64,000 bases of DNA, taken from contig JAVCCM010000067.1 in assembly GCA_030765455.1 (NCBI GenBank), positions 1 through 64,000 of the forward strand. The letters run 5' to 3'. The translations under genes and the position numbers were made by a program. Below, piece by piece: positions 55,801-62,395 of this stretch; the stretch's first letter is position 1, and every line of letters begins with the position of its first letter. Below the pieces are notes generated by a model that worked only from the letters and a program-made list of their open reading frames with translations, was not told the DNA's origin and did not search any database. This DNA comes from Candidatus Electryonea clarkiae. Lineage in GTDB: Bacteria; Electryoneota; Electryoneia; Electryoneales; Electryoneaceae.

Positions 55801-56224
55801 CTCCTGTGATGGTACAATGGTCTATCGTAGCATCGTTATATAATTTCAGGGCGGCAGTGTATGAATTTGAAATATGGCAGTATTCCATGCGGCTGTTATC
55901 ATCGGCATTTGCAAAGAAATATACTCCCATCCAATAGGCCCACCATTGCTGCTCTTCACCGTCATGAGAAAAGTAGATGGTGTCTTCTTCAGTACCGATA
56001 GCTTCGAGATAACCATAGATAATGAAATAAAAACGACCTTCGGAGAGGATAATTGTACCGGGTTCAATAATGAGGCTGTCGCCCGCCTGGATGAAGCAAT
56101 TAGCGGTCATCAGGTATTCGTCTTCTTCGAGGACACCGTCCAAATTGCCGGAGATCTCCTCCTGGGCGAGTGTGGTACCTGCCATAATTATCAATAACAT
56201 ACAAACAAGTAACCTAAATCTCAC
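43835..56224 (-). CDS. Giant T9SS-exported protein: beta-helix plus about 33 Ig/Fn3-like modules
   Basis: 4129 aa, starting with GTG behind a GGAAGGAG site; signal peptide 1-20 (MRFRLLVCMLLIIM). Residues about 20-455 are a parallel beta-helix (GGGIYLSNAAPVITG-like rungs). I count about 33 modules of 95-115 aa in two alternating types. Type A has WTGDTTFTWE, DPDPGD, WWATDxNFTQNLDS and YWWKVRAQDxNTxGTWS. Type B has DDTVTVxW, DPDPGD, YTVEWS, DELPDD and YWRVxAxD. Some A-A neighbours break the alternation. The end is a type-A sorting domain (STIFPNPFNANAQIVVGLP, LGRKV, GIYFVTA, KIVLVK). One type-B module near 45.5-45.8 kb carries a foreign insertion of about 81 residues. Acidic, threonine-rich modules suggest a long surface fibre or adhesin (inference). 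Confidence 0.93.
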   Translation of the reverse strand: MRFRLLVCMLLIIMAGTTLAQEEISGNLDGVLEEDEYLMTANCFIQAGDSLIIEPGTIILSEGRFYFIIYGYLEAIGTEEDTIYFSHDGEEQQWWAYWMGVYFFANADDNSRMEYCHISNSYTAALKLYNDATIDHCTITGGDAQNGAGGGILVQGTATITNCTITGNDAGYGGGICINADVSPVITNCTITGNTANSSWNRYGEGGGIYVINGSPIITGCKIENNDAERDGGGIYLSNAAPVITGTEIVDNSCDDDGGGIYGLQSDAELYSCIISENNASGAGGGLCFIDNSDPEIEGCLISGNSANSDGGGIFIDDFTDMEIDKTTISGNDAPDGGGIFIGEDAELECINSILEGSTNGEGLWRDDDASTLTFRYNTVYNHDDGNFEGQIPDGIGDLTTINANYDSSDVYYNIYIDPQLIDPVNGDYGLEEGSPAVDAGDPESSLDPDSTVADMGAFPSFQERPLPFHLLSPEGGDTCHTLDTTLTWDHTWDINENDVPHYDVWLDTTEDLSTAWQIADSSADSTIDVNNLLDDHTYYWTVRATDSNTEGTWSKDTLSVVAFLNEAPGAFSLDSPEDGANIEGFQATVYWDQSTDPDNNDMITYWVEWSLDEDFEDFETASTADDQYTISGLNDNDEIYWRVKAVDRLGAFTYATPEDGWSFTVGIADFPSAFNLISPGHNDTTFDGDQTFVWESTTDPDGDDIVYKLWVSLDQNFVWDVDSVSTTDTSYTFENLDDDENYYWKVRAQDDNTVGRWSNQARRLRVYIPESPGNFVLFSPSSNQRVYDDTVTVVWLAANDPDPHDVITYTVQWSTQGNFANYYEGTTTDNFYLITDLEDQQEEGELDELPDNTRIFWRVRATDSFDNSRNCTPTGGWNFQVFMYDSPNAFSLISPADGDTSWTGDTTFTWEDTQDPDPGDFVFYRLYWSTDDEFSDADSATTFDTEYDLEDLEEDNTYWWRVRAQDQNTNGTLSDETFRLSVYFIDEPEPFSLLSPGDGDTITADTARMAWETAIDPDPDNWIEYKLWWATDANFTQNLDSISTGDTTYTLTNLADETTFYWKVRAQDNNTSGVWSDETWSFWVNVPEPPSDFDLAGPADESLLEEDEVTVYWDAATDPDNNDPTTYHVDWSLDSGFDGYYTGSTSDTFFAITDLEDLVGQGELDELPDNIQLFWRVRARDNYGLETYGTPEEGWSFYLNYEDDPPAAFNLLFPEDGDTNWTGNTDLSWQSTTDPDPGDEVEGYMIWWATNENFTEALDSAFTIDTSYALADLSDDETYWWKVRALDGNTNGTWSTQTRQIHVFFTDPPGDFDLSSPENNTEVHNPHAVVRWTTSIDPDPGDHVTYTVEWSENDDFTESSISTTADTSFDITDLEDEVTYYWRVKATDRFDNETYADPEDGWSFDVIIYDPPTDFSLLSPSDGDTCWTGDTTFTWEESTDPDLGDDVIYWLWWATNDEFTQNLDSSSTTDTTLTINNLEDNVTHWWKVRAQDDNTEGTWSDETNTLVVYIIEDPGAFSLSSPANTSTINVDNVTLAWTTSIDPDPNDEITYTVEWSQNDDFTGSSTANLTDTTYSITGLDDEETYYWRVKVTDSFDNEVYATPTDGWSFDVYIFEPPSSFSLVSPENGDTTWTGDTTFTWEQSNDPDTGDNITYKIWWATDSNFTQDLDSASSANTSIALNDFSDDTQYWWKVRAQDTNTTGTWSDETYNFHVYIPDPPEDFELASPDDGEQFDDDIVTVAWTASSDTDPGDWIYYTVEWSTDEDFGESYTGTTTDTFLTITDLEDLVGEGGLDELPDDITVYWHVKVTDQFQNDVWADPEDGWSFSIYIFEPPEAFSLISPDSTDTSWTDDVILDWEASSDPDPGDDVDSYKIWWATDQNFTQNLDSASTPNTGYTIPNLDDDTIYWWKVRAQDSNTNGTWSNETYQFTVYVQEDPEDFSLLEPGVNDTCWSGDTTLTWEVSTDPDPNDSVRYVVWWATNSGFTQNLDSVSVDSTSYYLSGLNDDTQYWWKVRAVDIFSNNTWSDETHRLYVYIPEAPEDFDLLSPSADTLFNTDTVTVVWEPSSDNDPGDDFYYLVEWSEDSLFTLTYEATTTDTFLIITGLEDQIGQGDLDELPDDATVYWRVTAIDNFGLEKLCTPNAGWRFHVLYVYDPPADFSLLYPGTGDTCWTGDTTLTWEVAVETDPLDTTNYAIFWATNSNFTQNLDSAFTIDTTYALTNLTDNAAYWWKIHARDNNTEGTWSDNILDFDVYIPEAPGSFDLSSPDSGSAINDEAVTVSWTTSTDPDPNDQVTYTLEWAVNANFDNSSIITTSNTSYEITGIVDDATIYWRVTATDIFGLETDATPSNGWSFDIFVYDPPAAFSLLTPGSGDTCWTGDTTITWEATTDPDPNDNITYKVWWATDANFTQNLDSASTTGTTRNLANLIDDETYWWKVRAQDENTEGTWSDETFTINVFIPDVPNAFSLTSPDDGVTCWTGDTTLTWETATDSDPGDAITYKVWWATNSAFTQNLDSASTNNTQQNLTGLTDDETYWWKVRAQDNYTVGTWSDETWSFEVYIPENPATFVLSSPPNNSQVHDDTVTVVWTSSDDNDPDDELYYEVEWGIDGDDDTYTATTTDTFYTITDLEDMVANGEIDELPDDTAIRWKVKAIDEFNNETSASPQIGWLFNVYLYETPQSFSLTNPGDGDTCWTGDTTFTWEAAVDPDPDDEITYTVFWATDSDLTEDLDSASTTNTSLDVTNLTDDETIWWTVRARDPGLLESWADDTLSIVVYKLEAPVAFSLDLPEDGVQVNNDTVVVSWTASSDPDPGDFFAYRVDWSENEDFEDNYTNVTTQTFFTITDFNDLDELPDDTTVYWRVKAFDNYGFETQATPAEGFSFDVYLFDPPGEFSLSSPANDDTCWSGDTTLTWEASIDPDPGDEITYWVWWATDSDFTENLDSASTTDTDYDLGGLSDLETYWWTVRAQDENTVGIWSNDTSRFFVYIPDAPLAFSLATPDSGEIVHDDSILVSWSTSLDDDPDDSVSYRVEWSGISNFDPYFSGTTTDTFFVIPDLGDIDELPDDTTVYWRVVAEDSYNLETSASPVDGYSFDIFIYDPPLAFNLLTPEDSDTCWDGDTTVTWEATTDPDPGDTITYVLMWALDQNFTQPVDSVITDTTTADITGLGNAIYWWNVRAQDTNTDGTWGNEARRLASYSPLAPSEFSLASPDSGSLFDDDTVTVSWHSSEDPNEEGISYNVIWSLTEDFSDYFSGTTDDTFFVITALEDLLPEGPMAELPDDIIVHWRVIARNTYNLATLSTPSTGWTFEIYMSEPPAAFDLIPSEEDTNFTGEMNLTWHSTIDPDPGDSIYYSIWFSSDSLFLTGVDSTSTPDTSGVITGYEDNSYIWWKVRAQDLNTTGTWSNQALSFVSNIPNAPDAFSVISPLNGGQIHEDIALLIWEPAIDTDLEDSVSYYLEISLDQSFIISIVETLTDTTYELDDISGIFMALNNKPPGNGNSGSIAMKNSPGIEHQKISNNANELLSLNSARNIIPGSSPGMTPSANQLQGNNSNIRGRKNADSRSSETDELDGLPDDLVIYWRVRAIDTYGLETFVDNEPDGVSFQVYIYDPPAAFDLVSPEDGQFLEENDITLSWQRSRDVDPGDNLHYVVWYSTSSTFSSNVDSAVVNSISLRLPRISDDHEYFWKVRAQDTNTEGTWSSQTNRFYLAAPREPLGFSLLTPAVGDTVWNNEVQVIWESIEIQGTDAEQNYKVWWSTNPSFASDSGFVNFNTVADTCFTITELEDDTQYWWKVLALGDDDTDGEDIWSRSAINFDVYVPEAPAPISLLELADRTEVDSKRIRVTWSSSTDIDPGDRISYRVEWSADSLFAFKNEEVTSDTSFVITGYSLDDIFDDITIYWRVCALDLYGMETMSIPANGWSFDINVPEEPVSFELVSPVNARAIPDSVVYLIWESTYDPDPYDTLTFNVMLDTLPDMLNSWMLAEDIAETTFTLADPLINACTYYWSVYANDSNTEGTWAEETQSFYVPFSYRRFNQWAGIPESFDISTIFPNPFNANAQIVVGLPNQADLIVYLYNSLGRKVAEIANGGYNAGYHRISYNAGNLSSGIYFVTAIVPGETSAIRKIVLVK
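45532..45774. mobile_element. Palindrome-bearing insert inside the giant ORF (in frame)
   Basis: Between ELDDISG and DELDGLPDD of one type-B module there are about 81 residues absent from every other module. They are low in Asp and rich in Asn, Ser, Pro and Gly, quite unlike the flanks. Their DNA contains the dispersed palindrome at 45607-45633 (tcattcccgggcttgaccct and following bases), also found at 11038, 56641 and 56977. The reading frame stays open across it. Exact ends are approximate. Confidence 0.65.
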
Positions 56225-56640
56225 TTTGTGTATCTCCTTCCTGGCATCTTACTCTACTATTCAAAGGCGAATGGAGCATTGTTATAACATAGTAACAATA
56301 TGGGGCAACTGCCATGCCAACTACAAGAAAAATCTACTTTTGTGAGCTTTTTGGGCGGCAAAAACTCTGGAGGAAAATGATTTTGGTGGATTATTTAAAA
56401 AATCACCCAAAAATATATCAAATAGAAGCGGTTTTAACTATACCAACATTACTTTTGAGCGCAGAATATTCACAGGCGAAACGCATATTATTTGCATTGT
56501 TGTCAATGTCTGCGCTTTCTGCGTCAAATATAGCTCATGAATATTCCGTAATTGCGCGGAAACGAAGCGTCAAAGCAATCCGCTGATAATTGATTGTTCA
56601 TACAGCGATACTGCTATGATTCATCAGATTCCAGGAGCTG

Positions 56641-56667
56641 TCATTCTTGGGCTTGACCCGGGAATCC
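56641..56667. repeat. Dispersed CATTC...GGG palindrome, copy
   Basis: cattcttgggcttgacccgg and the following bases form a stem around CTTGA. It belongs to the family at 11038, 45607 and 56977. It lies in the 809-bp gap (56225-57033) between the giant gene and the decarboxylase beta subunit, in which no convincing gene is seen. Confidence 0.6.
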
Positions 56668-56746
56668 ACCATTTATGCTATTTCTTAAAAGTTTTGCCTC
56701 GTTAATATAAAACACATACTTGAACGATCTCTTGCTCAACAGCACT

Positions 56747-56842
56747 AAAAAGAAAAACCACAAAGTACTCAAAGAATTAGCAAAGAGCACGGAGATTGTC
56801 TTTGTGATCTTAGTGCATACTTTGTGTTTTCGGCGGTTTGTT
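56747..56842 (+). repeat. 96-bp interspersed repeat, right flank of the giant gene
   Basis: Begins aaaaagaaaaaccacaaagt and contains ctttgtgatcttagtgc and ctttgtgttttcggcgg. Direct-orientation homologue of 43596-43692 on the other side of the giant gene; reverse-orientation relatives lie at 15296 and 18657. Confidence 0.6.
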
Positions 56843-56976
56843 GTTTTCTTTTTGACCTATCGACTCTAAGTTTCTGATAATTTTACTTTATCATTAACAC
56901 ATGGAATAACCAGACTTTTAGCAATAAACATGACACAATACTTTCAAGAACCAGATATATCTTGATTCCGAGCATG

Positions 56977-57003
56977 GATTCCCGGGTCAAGCCCGAGAAT
57001 GAC
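56977..57003. repeat. Dispersed CATTC...GGG palindrome, copy
   Basis: gattcccgggtcaagcccga and the following bases, nearly identical to 11038-11062. It lies 31 bp downstream of the OadB stop codon (minus strand), where it could end or protect the decarboxylase mRNA. Confidence 0.65.
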
Positions 57004-57033
57004 AAAGGATCCCAAAGCATATGAACTGATCTA

Positions 57034-58179
57034 CTACTTACCAAGAAAATACGAGAGAAGAACTCCCGCTGCAGTGGCTGATCCAATTACACCCGCTACA
57101 TTTGGGCCCATTGCATGCATTAAAAGGTAATTATCCGGGTCATACTTTCTTCCAAACTGCTGAACGACCCGGGCACTGTTGGGAACGGCGCTGACTCCAG
57201 CCGCGCCGATTAACGGATTAATCTTGTTGCCTGGTTTAAGAAACAGGTTCATGAACTTGGCGAACAAAAGCCCGCATGCCGTTGCAATACAAAAGCTCAA
57301 AGCTCCGAGGATAAAAATAAATATCGACTGTGAAGTGAGAAAATATTGAGCCTGTGTCGAAGCGCCTACAGTCAAACCAAGCAGGATTGTGACAATATCA
57401 ATAAGCGAACTCCCCGCGGTCTTTGCCAGCCGGTCGGTCACTCCGCTCTCTTTCAACAGGTTACCGAAGAAAAGCATTCCCAGCAAAGGCAAAGCCGCAG
57501 GTGCGATAAAACATGTTCCCAAGAAGCCGAGCACCGGGAAAAGGATTTTTTCGGATTTCGGAACGCTGCGACTTGGTTTCATTCTGATCCGGCGCTCCTT
57601 GTCAGAGGTAAGTAGTTTCATGATAGGTGGCTGGATAACCGGAATCAGCGCCATATATGAATATGCTGCAATTGCAATAGCGCCCATGAATTGAGGAGCA
57701 AGTTTCGATGCAATAAAAATTGCCGTAGGACCATCCGCACCGCCGATAATTCCAATTGCCGCCGCTTCCTCTGGCAGGAAACCGATTGCAAGAGCACCCA
57801 CAAGTGTTAGGAATATCCCCATCTGCGCTGCAGCGCCGAGAAGCATTAGCTTGGGATTAGAAAGCAATGCTGAGAAATCAGTTAATGCTCCGATTCCAAG
57901 GAAAATGAGCGGGGGATAGATACCTTGAGTAACGCCAAAATATAGATAATTTAAGACTGATCCCTGTTCATAAATCCCGATTTCCAGGTTAGCGTCAAGA
58001 GCGAAAGGAATGTTGCCGATAAGGATCCCGAATCCAATGGGCACCAGCAGAAGAGGTTCATAATCTTTTTTGATAGCGAGGTAGAGAAAAAACAAACCTA
58101 CCGCGATCATAACCAGGTTTTTCCAGACATCAGGTTGAACAAAACCCGTATATCCGATAAATTTGGAAAATAATTCCAT
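57034..58179 (-). CDS. oadB: Na+-pumping decarboxylase beta subunit (oxaloacetate/methylmalonyl-CoA)
   Basis: 381-aa polytopic inner-membrane protein of the OadB/MmdB/GcdB family. It decarboxylates carboxybiotin and couples this to export of Na+. Family blocks: GFGILIGNIPF, GGADGPTAIFIASKLAP (conserved Asp region), YSYMALIPVIQPPIMKLL, LLFFGNLLKESGV-like region, GLTVGASTQAQYFL and GAAGVSAVPNSARVVQ. Length is normal. ATG start at 58179. It is the most downstream gene of the minus-strand cluster that contains the carboxyltransferase, OadG and biotin-carrier genes. From these partners methylmalonyl-CoA is the likelier substrate of the complex. Confidence 0.95.
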   Translation of the reverse strand: MELFSKFIGYTGFVQPDVWKNLVMIAVGLFFLYLAIKKDYEPLLLVPIGFGILIGNIPFALDANLEIGIYEQGSVLNYLYFGVTQGIYPPLIFLGIGALTDFSALLSNPKLMLLGAAAQMGIFLTLVGALAIGFLPEEAAAIGIIGGADGPTAIFIASKLAPQFMGAIAIAAYSYMALIPVIQPPIMKLLTSDKERRIRMKPSRSVPKSEKILFPVLGFLGTCFIAPAALPLLGMLFFGNLLKESGVTDRLAKTAGSSLIDIVTILLGLTVGASTQAQYFLTSQSIFIFILGALSFCIATACGLLFAKFMNLFLKPGNKINPLIGAAGVSAVPNSARVVQQFGRKYDPDNYLLMHAMGPNVAGVIGSATAAGVLLSYFLGK

Positions 58180-58322
58180 CTATTTTACCATTTTCTATTT
58201 ATAGAAGTACTTATGCTTCTCAAAAGAACCAAATAGACCAATTTTGACTTTTCGCGGGAATGACAAACCGTTGAATCAGGTGCATGACAGTACTAATCCG
58301 TTACTCAGGCAATAATTTACAC

Positions 58323-59609
58323 TCATTCCCTGATAATTATCCCGGTCGAATCCCCTACCGCCTTTTCAAACCTGGCGAATTTCACCCATTCGAATTCATC
58401 GTCATCTGGAACCGGCTTAACTTTCCAGAAATCAAATCCGGCATATTTCCTGTCACCGACTTCATCAAGTTCAATCAAACCGGTCACTCCATCGTACCCA
58501 TCCGCTATCTCGAGAAAAGATGTTTTCAAGTCTTCGAAAGATGGATTTACGAGTTCCAGGTTCAGGTATGTCTGTACCGCAATCCAGAGCGCGTCATAAG
58601 CTGCCAGAGCGTATGCGTCAGGTTCCCAATCCAGTATCAACTCAATTTCATGCTCGGGTCTTCTGTAGTCTTCAAGATCGGTTTCCCCGAAAATCGGGCT
58701 TGGCAAACCGCCAATCTTCACCACAAGTTCAGCAATACTCGCATTAGATGCCAAGTCGTGAAACCGCACATTCGCCGCGCTGCCATACCAGTTAACAAGG
58801 TCAAAAACATAATTGTCGCCATTATATAAGAATAATGAGGCGATTTCCGGTCCGGCTAAAACAAACACCGCTATTGTGCTGTCAGGATACAGGTTTTGCG
58901 CTTCACTGTATTCATCAAGCAGGGTATCCAGGTGTGCTGAAAAATCAGTATCAGCCGGATCGAACCTGACTCCATCCAGAACATTTCCACCATATTTTTC
59001 AAACTGGTTTGTCATGGAATTCAAAAGGCTGTCTCCCCAGGAATCGTTCCTGGCGAATGGGACAATCGCTTCAATATTGTCGTCCGCCAACAGGGCTGAC
59101 ATCGCCTCCATCTGCTGATGGTCGTTGGGAGAAATGCGGTAAATATTATCATCTTCCTGCAAGTAAGCTATTGAAATACTGGAAGGACTGACAAGCAAAA
59201 GGTCGTACTGGTTTACATAACTCCTGACATTATCTAATTCAAACCCCGTGGTTGGTCCGATGATCAACCGAATTTCGTCATTTCTGAAATTCTGGCATCC
59301 AACCAAGGCAAGTTCTTCGTCACTGTCAGTGTATTCGTAAATTATCTTTACCTCGTAATCGATATCTTCATCTTCAAAATATTCATTGATATCATCTTCC
59401 GCTACTTCAATTCCAGCTTTGCATTCTTGTCCGAAATCTGCTGCCGATCCCTCAGTAGCCAATAAAGCTCCAACACGAATAGTCGCAGGCGGGGGAGGTG
59501 GATTTACCGAATCATCATCACATGAAATAATCCCCGTAAATAATGTCAGCAGCAACAATCCAGTTGCGAGCAGCAAAGGTTGAGCTGTCAGTTTTTCAAT
59601 TCTCAGCAT
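58323..59609 (-). CDS. LivK-like ABC substrate-binding lipoprotein (Peripla_BP_6), orphan
   Basis: 428 aa. Lipoprotein signal with Cys30 (FTGIISC), a proline linker, then a type-I periplasmic binding fold: IRVGALLATEGSAADFGQEC, GIEVAEDDINEYF, LIIGPTTGFELDNVRSYV, LLVSPSSISIAYL, YRISPNDHQQMEAM, VPFARNDSWGDSL and YDALWIAVQTYLNL. It resembles branched-chain amino-acid or amide binding proteins, but no permease or ATPase gene accompanies it. It sits between the biotin-carrier gene (237 bp upstream) and oadB (143 bp downstream), splitting the decarboxylase cluster. It could sense or bind a short-chain acid or amino acid that feeds the decarboxylase, or simply be inserted (inference). Confidence 0.87.
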   Translation of the reverse strand: MLRIEKLTAQPLLLATGLLLLTLFTGIISCDDDSVNPPPPPATIRVGALLATEGSAADFGQECKAGIEVAEDDINEYFEDEDIDYEVKIIYEYTDSDEELALVGCQNFRNDEIRLIIGPTTGFELDNVRSYVNQYDLLLVSPSSISIAYLQEDDNIYRISPNDHQQMEAMSALLADDNIEAIVPFARNDSWGDSLLNSMTNQFEKYGGNVLDGVRFDPADTDFSAHLDTLLDEYSEAQNLYPDSTIAVFVLAGPEIASLFLYNGDNYVFDLVNWYGSAANVRFHDLASNASIAELVVKIGGLPSPIFGETDLEDYRRPEHEIELILDWEPDAYALAAYDALWIAVQTYLNLELVNPSFEDLKTSFLEIADGYDGVTGLIELDEVGDRKYAGFDFWKVKPVPDDDEFEWVKFARFEKAVGDSTGIIIRE

Positions 59610-59846
59610 CTAAAATTCTCCAGTGTTAACAAGTTTTTTCGGGCTGTACGGGGAGCAGCCATGCATAATTTAAATTCAATCAAATTGTCTTTCCTGCATT
59701 CCAGGAATAAAACCATCTACTGAGTAACAACAATACAGCAATCTTTTCTATCTCTCCCTAATCGCGGGGTTATTCAAACAAATATCTTTAATTGATACGA
59801 AAAACTAATATATGGAAATAATATTTCACAATTACAGCTTAGAAAC

Positions 59847-60290
59847 TCACCCGGCGCTAATTCTAACAAGTTCCTGTCCCTCAGACACAGAATCACCTTC
59901 GTTGACAAGTATCTTGGTAACCTTCCCATTTGTAAGTGCGGTAATCTGGTTCTGCATCTTCATCGCTTCCATCACCAGTACAGTTTCGCCGGCTTTGACC
60001 GAATCGTCTATTTTAACCGGGATTTTCAGTACTAATCCGGGAAGCGGTGCTTTTACAATTCCTGCGCCACTGACCTCTGAGGGTTTCGCGGTTATTTTTG
60101 TCGCTTCTCCGGGAACAGGCGCGTCACGAACAATCTTTGGAGTTGGTTTAGCGAGCATAACCTTCTTTTTGGGTGGCAGGTATGCTTTGAACTCCTGACC
60201 ATTTACAGAGATTACAATTTCCGAATCATCGCGGCGGATTACTTTTGTTTCATATTCATGACCATAAATTTTAAAATTGTATGTTTTCAT
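59847..60290 (-). CDS. Biotin carboxyl carrier subunit of the Na+-pumping decarboxylase
   Basis: 147 aa. The C-terminal biotinyl domain (about 76-147) has the modification motif VMEAMKMQN with biotinylated Lys111. The N-terminal 60 residues form a small beta domain similar to the pre-biotinyl segment of OadA/MmdC proteins, and a Pro/Ala/Lys linker joins the two. It carries CO2 from the carboxyltransferase to the membrane beta subunit. It lies 21 bp after the OadG-like gene and is part of the same operon. Confidence 0.93.
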   Translation of the reverse strand: MKTYNFKIYGHEYETKVIRRDDSEIVISVNGQEFKAYLPPKKKVMLAKPTPKIVRDAPVPGEATKITAKPSEVSGAGIVKAPLPGLVLKIPVKIDDSVKAGETVLVMEAMKMQNQITALTNGKVTKILVNEGDSVSEGQELVRISAG

Positions 60291-60311
60291 GATACCCTCA
60301 AGGATATAATA

Positions 60312-60728
60312 TTATACATCTTTCCCTCTGACCGGATCTGGTGCTTTCAGTACCGACGCTCTTGAAGGATTTCTTCCATGCCCCCAGGTGCGTTCCAGAT
60401 CACGCATCCACCAGTTGCTGTAAGGTTTCGACAATGCTTGCATTGTCAGAACCATCGACTCCTCATCGTGAATCTGCTCTTCCTCAAGAATAAGGGTAAG
60501 CGCTATGGCGGCTACCAGGACACCCGGGATTTCACCTCCAAGTTCAGGTGGCATATCATCCGTCTTGTCCGTGGTTTTCCTTTGCATACGTTGATGAAGG
60601 TATGATTGAACAATCCTTAACACATTCATCACAATTATCAAAAAAATAAGAGCAGAGAACACGACCAGGACACCGACCACCATCAGCATCCAACCCTGTC
60701 CCTGTTGTATTGCTTCAAATCCGAACAT
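60312..60728 (-). CDS. OadG-like gamma/delta subunit of the Na+-pumping decarboxylase
   Basis: 138 aa with one membrane helix near the N-terminus (about 13-37, GWMLMVVGVLVVFSALIFLI), typical of OadG/MmdD, which assembles the complex. The soluble tail includes GEIPGVLVAAIALTLILEEE and a tryptophan-rich WWMRDLERTWGHG segment. It lies 18 bp downstream of the carboxyltransferase stop and 21 bp upstream of the biotin-carrier gene. Assignment rests on topology and context. Confidence 0.87.
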   Translation of the reverse strand: MFGFEAIQQGQGWMLMVVGVLVVFSALIFLIIVMNVLRIVQSYLHQRMQRKTTDKTDDMPPELGGEIPGVLVAAIALTLILEEEQIHDEESMVLTMQALSKPYSNWWMRDLERTWGHGRNPSRASVLKAPDPVRGKDV

Positions 60729-60746
60729 TAAATCGACTACCTTAAA

Positions 60747-62306
60747 TTATAATGGAATACATCCATGTTTTTTTGGTGGATTCATATCACGTTTGCCTGC
60801 CAGGGATTCAAGTCCACGAATTATTCTAAACCTGGTGTTTCGGGGTTCGATAACATCATCAATATACCCCAGCTTGGCAGCATTATATGGATTTGCAAAT
60901 CTATCCCGGTAATCCTTCTCTTTTTCAGCGATAAATTCTGCACGTTTTTCCGGGTCAAGTTTTTTGATCTCCTTACCATAAAGCACTTCAACCGCACCCT
61001 GGGGTCCCATAACCGCGATTTCAGCAGTAGGCCATGCATAATTTAAATCGCCCCGCAGATGCTTTGAACTCATAACATCATAAGCGCCGCCGTAGGCTTT
61101 CCTGGTAATAACGGTAATTTTCGGAACTGTCGCTTCGGCATAAGCATAGAGCAATTTTGCCCCGTTGAGGATAATTCCTTCGTATTCCTGAACCGTTCCC
61201 GGCATAAATCCCGGTACATCGACAAAGGTAACGACAGGCAAGTTGAAAGCATCGCAAAAACGAATATGAGCGGCAGCTTTTCGACTTGATTTGTTATCAA
61301 GAACCCCGGCGAGAGCGTTGGGCTGGTTGGCGACAATACCTACCGCTCTACCATTTAACCGCGCAAATCCGCATATTATATTAGGCGCCCAGCGTCTCCT
61401 GATCTCGAAAAGATCGCCGTGATCGACGACCATCTCGATCACCTGTTTCATATCGTAAGGTAAATTGTGATCGTCAGGGATTATGTCGTTCAAATCGTCA
61501 TTTATCCTGTCGATTGGATCATCGCAGGAAACAAAGGGAGCTTCTTCGGTATTATTTGACGGCATGAAAGTAATAAGTTTCCTGATTAATTCCAGGGTTT
61601 CTTCTTCTGTATCCGCGACAAGATGGGCGACTCCACTTTTGGTGGCGTGAATATCAGCTCCGCCAAGCTCTTCCGGGGTAACTTCTTCGTGTGTAACGGT
61701 CTTTACAACCCTCGGTCCTGTTACGAACATATAGGCATGGTCGCGGGTCATAATATTAAAATCTGTAATTGCCGGGCTGTAAACCGCACCACCGGCGCAA
61801 GGTCCTAGGATTGCTGAAATCTGTGGTACCAGTCCTGAAGCCATTACATTCCGAAGGAAAATATCTGCGTATCCCGCCAGGCTAAGCACACCTTCTTGTA
61901 TTCGTGCGCCGCCCGAATCATTCAATCCAATAATTGGAACGCCGTTTTTAATAGCATAATCCATAATTTTACAGATTTTTTTGGCAAACATTTCTCCCAG
62001 TGAGCCGCCTCGTACCGTAAAATCCTGCGAGAATATAACTACCTGCCGATTATTAATTGTTGCATGACCTGTGACAACGCCATCGGAAAGATATTCGGCT
62101 TCATCAAGACCGAACCCCTTTTCCCGGTGAGTAACGAACATATCGAATTCTTCGAACGAACCCGGATCCACAAGGAGGTTAATCCTTTCGCGAGCAGTGT
62201 ATTTTCCTTTTGAGTGTTGAGCCTCAATCCGTTTCTGTCCGCCGCCAAGACGTGCTTCTTCACGCAGCTTTTTCAACTCTGTCAATTTTTTTTCTATTTC
62301 ACCCAT
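60747..62306 (-). CDS. Carboxyltransferase (alpha) subunit, methylmalonyl-CoA decarboxylase/propionyl-CoA carboxylase beta type
   Basis: About 520 aa crotonase-fold carboxyltransferase: [100 protein letters not shown], and [16 protein letters not shown]. It moves the carboxyl group of a CoA thioester, most likely methylmalonyl-CoA, to biotin. I start at ATG 62306, because the open frame upstream to 62435 encodes a repetitive I-Y-I-Y tract derived from a TATAAA microsatellite and has no homologous N-terminus. First gene of the decarboxylase operon. Confidence 0.94.
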   Translation of the reverse strand: MGEIEKKLTELKKLREEARLGGGQKRIEAQHSKGKYTARERINLLVDPGSFEEFDMFVTHREKGFGLDEAEYLSDGVVTGHATINNRQVVIFSQDFTVRGGSLGEMFAKKICKIMDYAIKNGVPIIGLNDSGGARIQEGVLSLAGYADIFLRNVMASGLVPQISAILGPCAGGAVYSPAITDFNIMTRDHAYMFVTGPRVVKTVTHEEVTPEELGGADIHATKSGVAHLVADTEEETLELIRKLITFMPSNNTEEAPFVSCDDPIDRINDDLNDIIPDDHNLPYDMKQVIEMVVDHGDLFEIRRRWAPNIICGFARLNGRAVGIVANQPNALAGVLDNKSSRKAAAHIRFCDAFNLPVVTFVDVPGFMPGTVQEYEGIILNGAKLLYAYAEATVPKITVITRKAYGGAYDVMSSKHLRGDLNYAWPTAEIAVMGPQGAVEVLYGKEIKKLDPEKRAEFIAEKEKDYRDRFANPYNAAKLGYIDDVIEPRNTRFRIIRGLESLAGKRDMNPPKKHGCIPL

Positions 62307-62362
62307 GATCAGTCCGCACTTATTCGTTGAGTTGTATGCTTCAGTTCTTAAATTATTATAAT

Positions 62363-62395
62363 TATAAATATAAATATAAATATAAATATATAAAA
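62363..62395. repeat. TATAAA hexamer microsatellite upstream of the decarboxylase operon
   Basis: Four exact TATAAA units (62363-62386) and a partial TATATAAAA follow an ATTATA (62361-62366, TATAAT on the minus strand). The tract is 57 bp upstream of the carboxyltransferase start and overlaps -10-like sequence. Copy-number change could alter promoter spacing. Elsewhere in 62307-62670 I see no gene. Confidence 0.7.

Noticed and set aside
43835-56224. CRISPR-like periodicity
   Set aside because: The repetition has a period of about 300 bp, is protein-coding and diverged; no short identical repeats with spacers.
56314-56586. 90-aa ORF downstream of the giant gene's start region
   Set aside because: No ribosome site; its C-terminus derives from an interspersed 'gcgaagcg'-type repeat. 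Kept out as probably non-coding.
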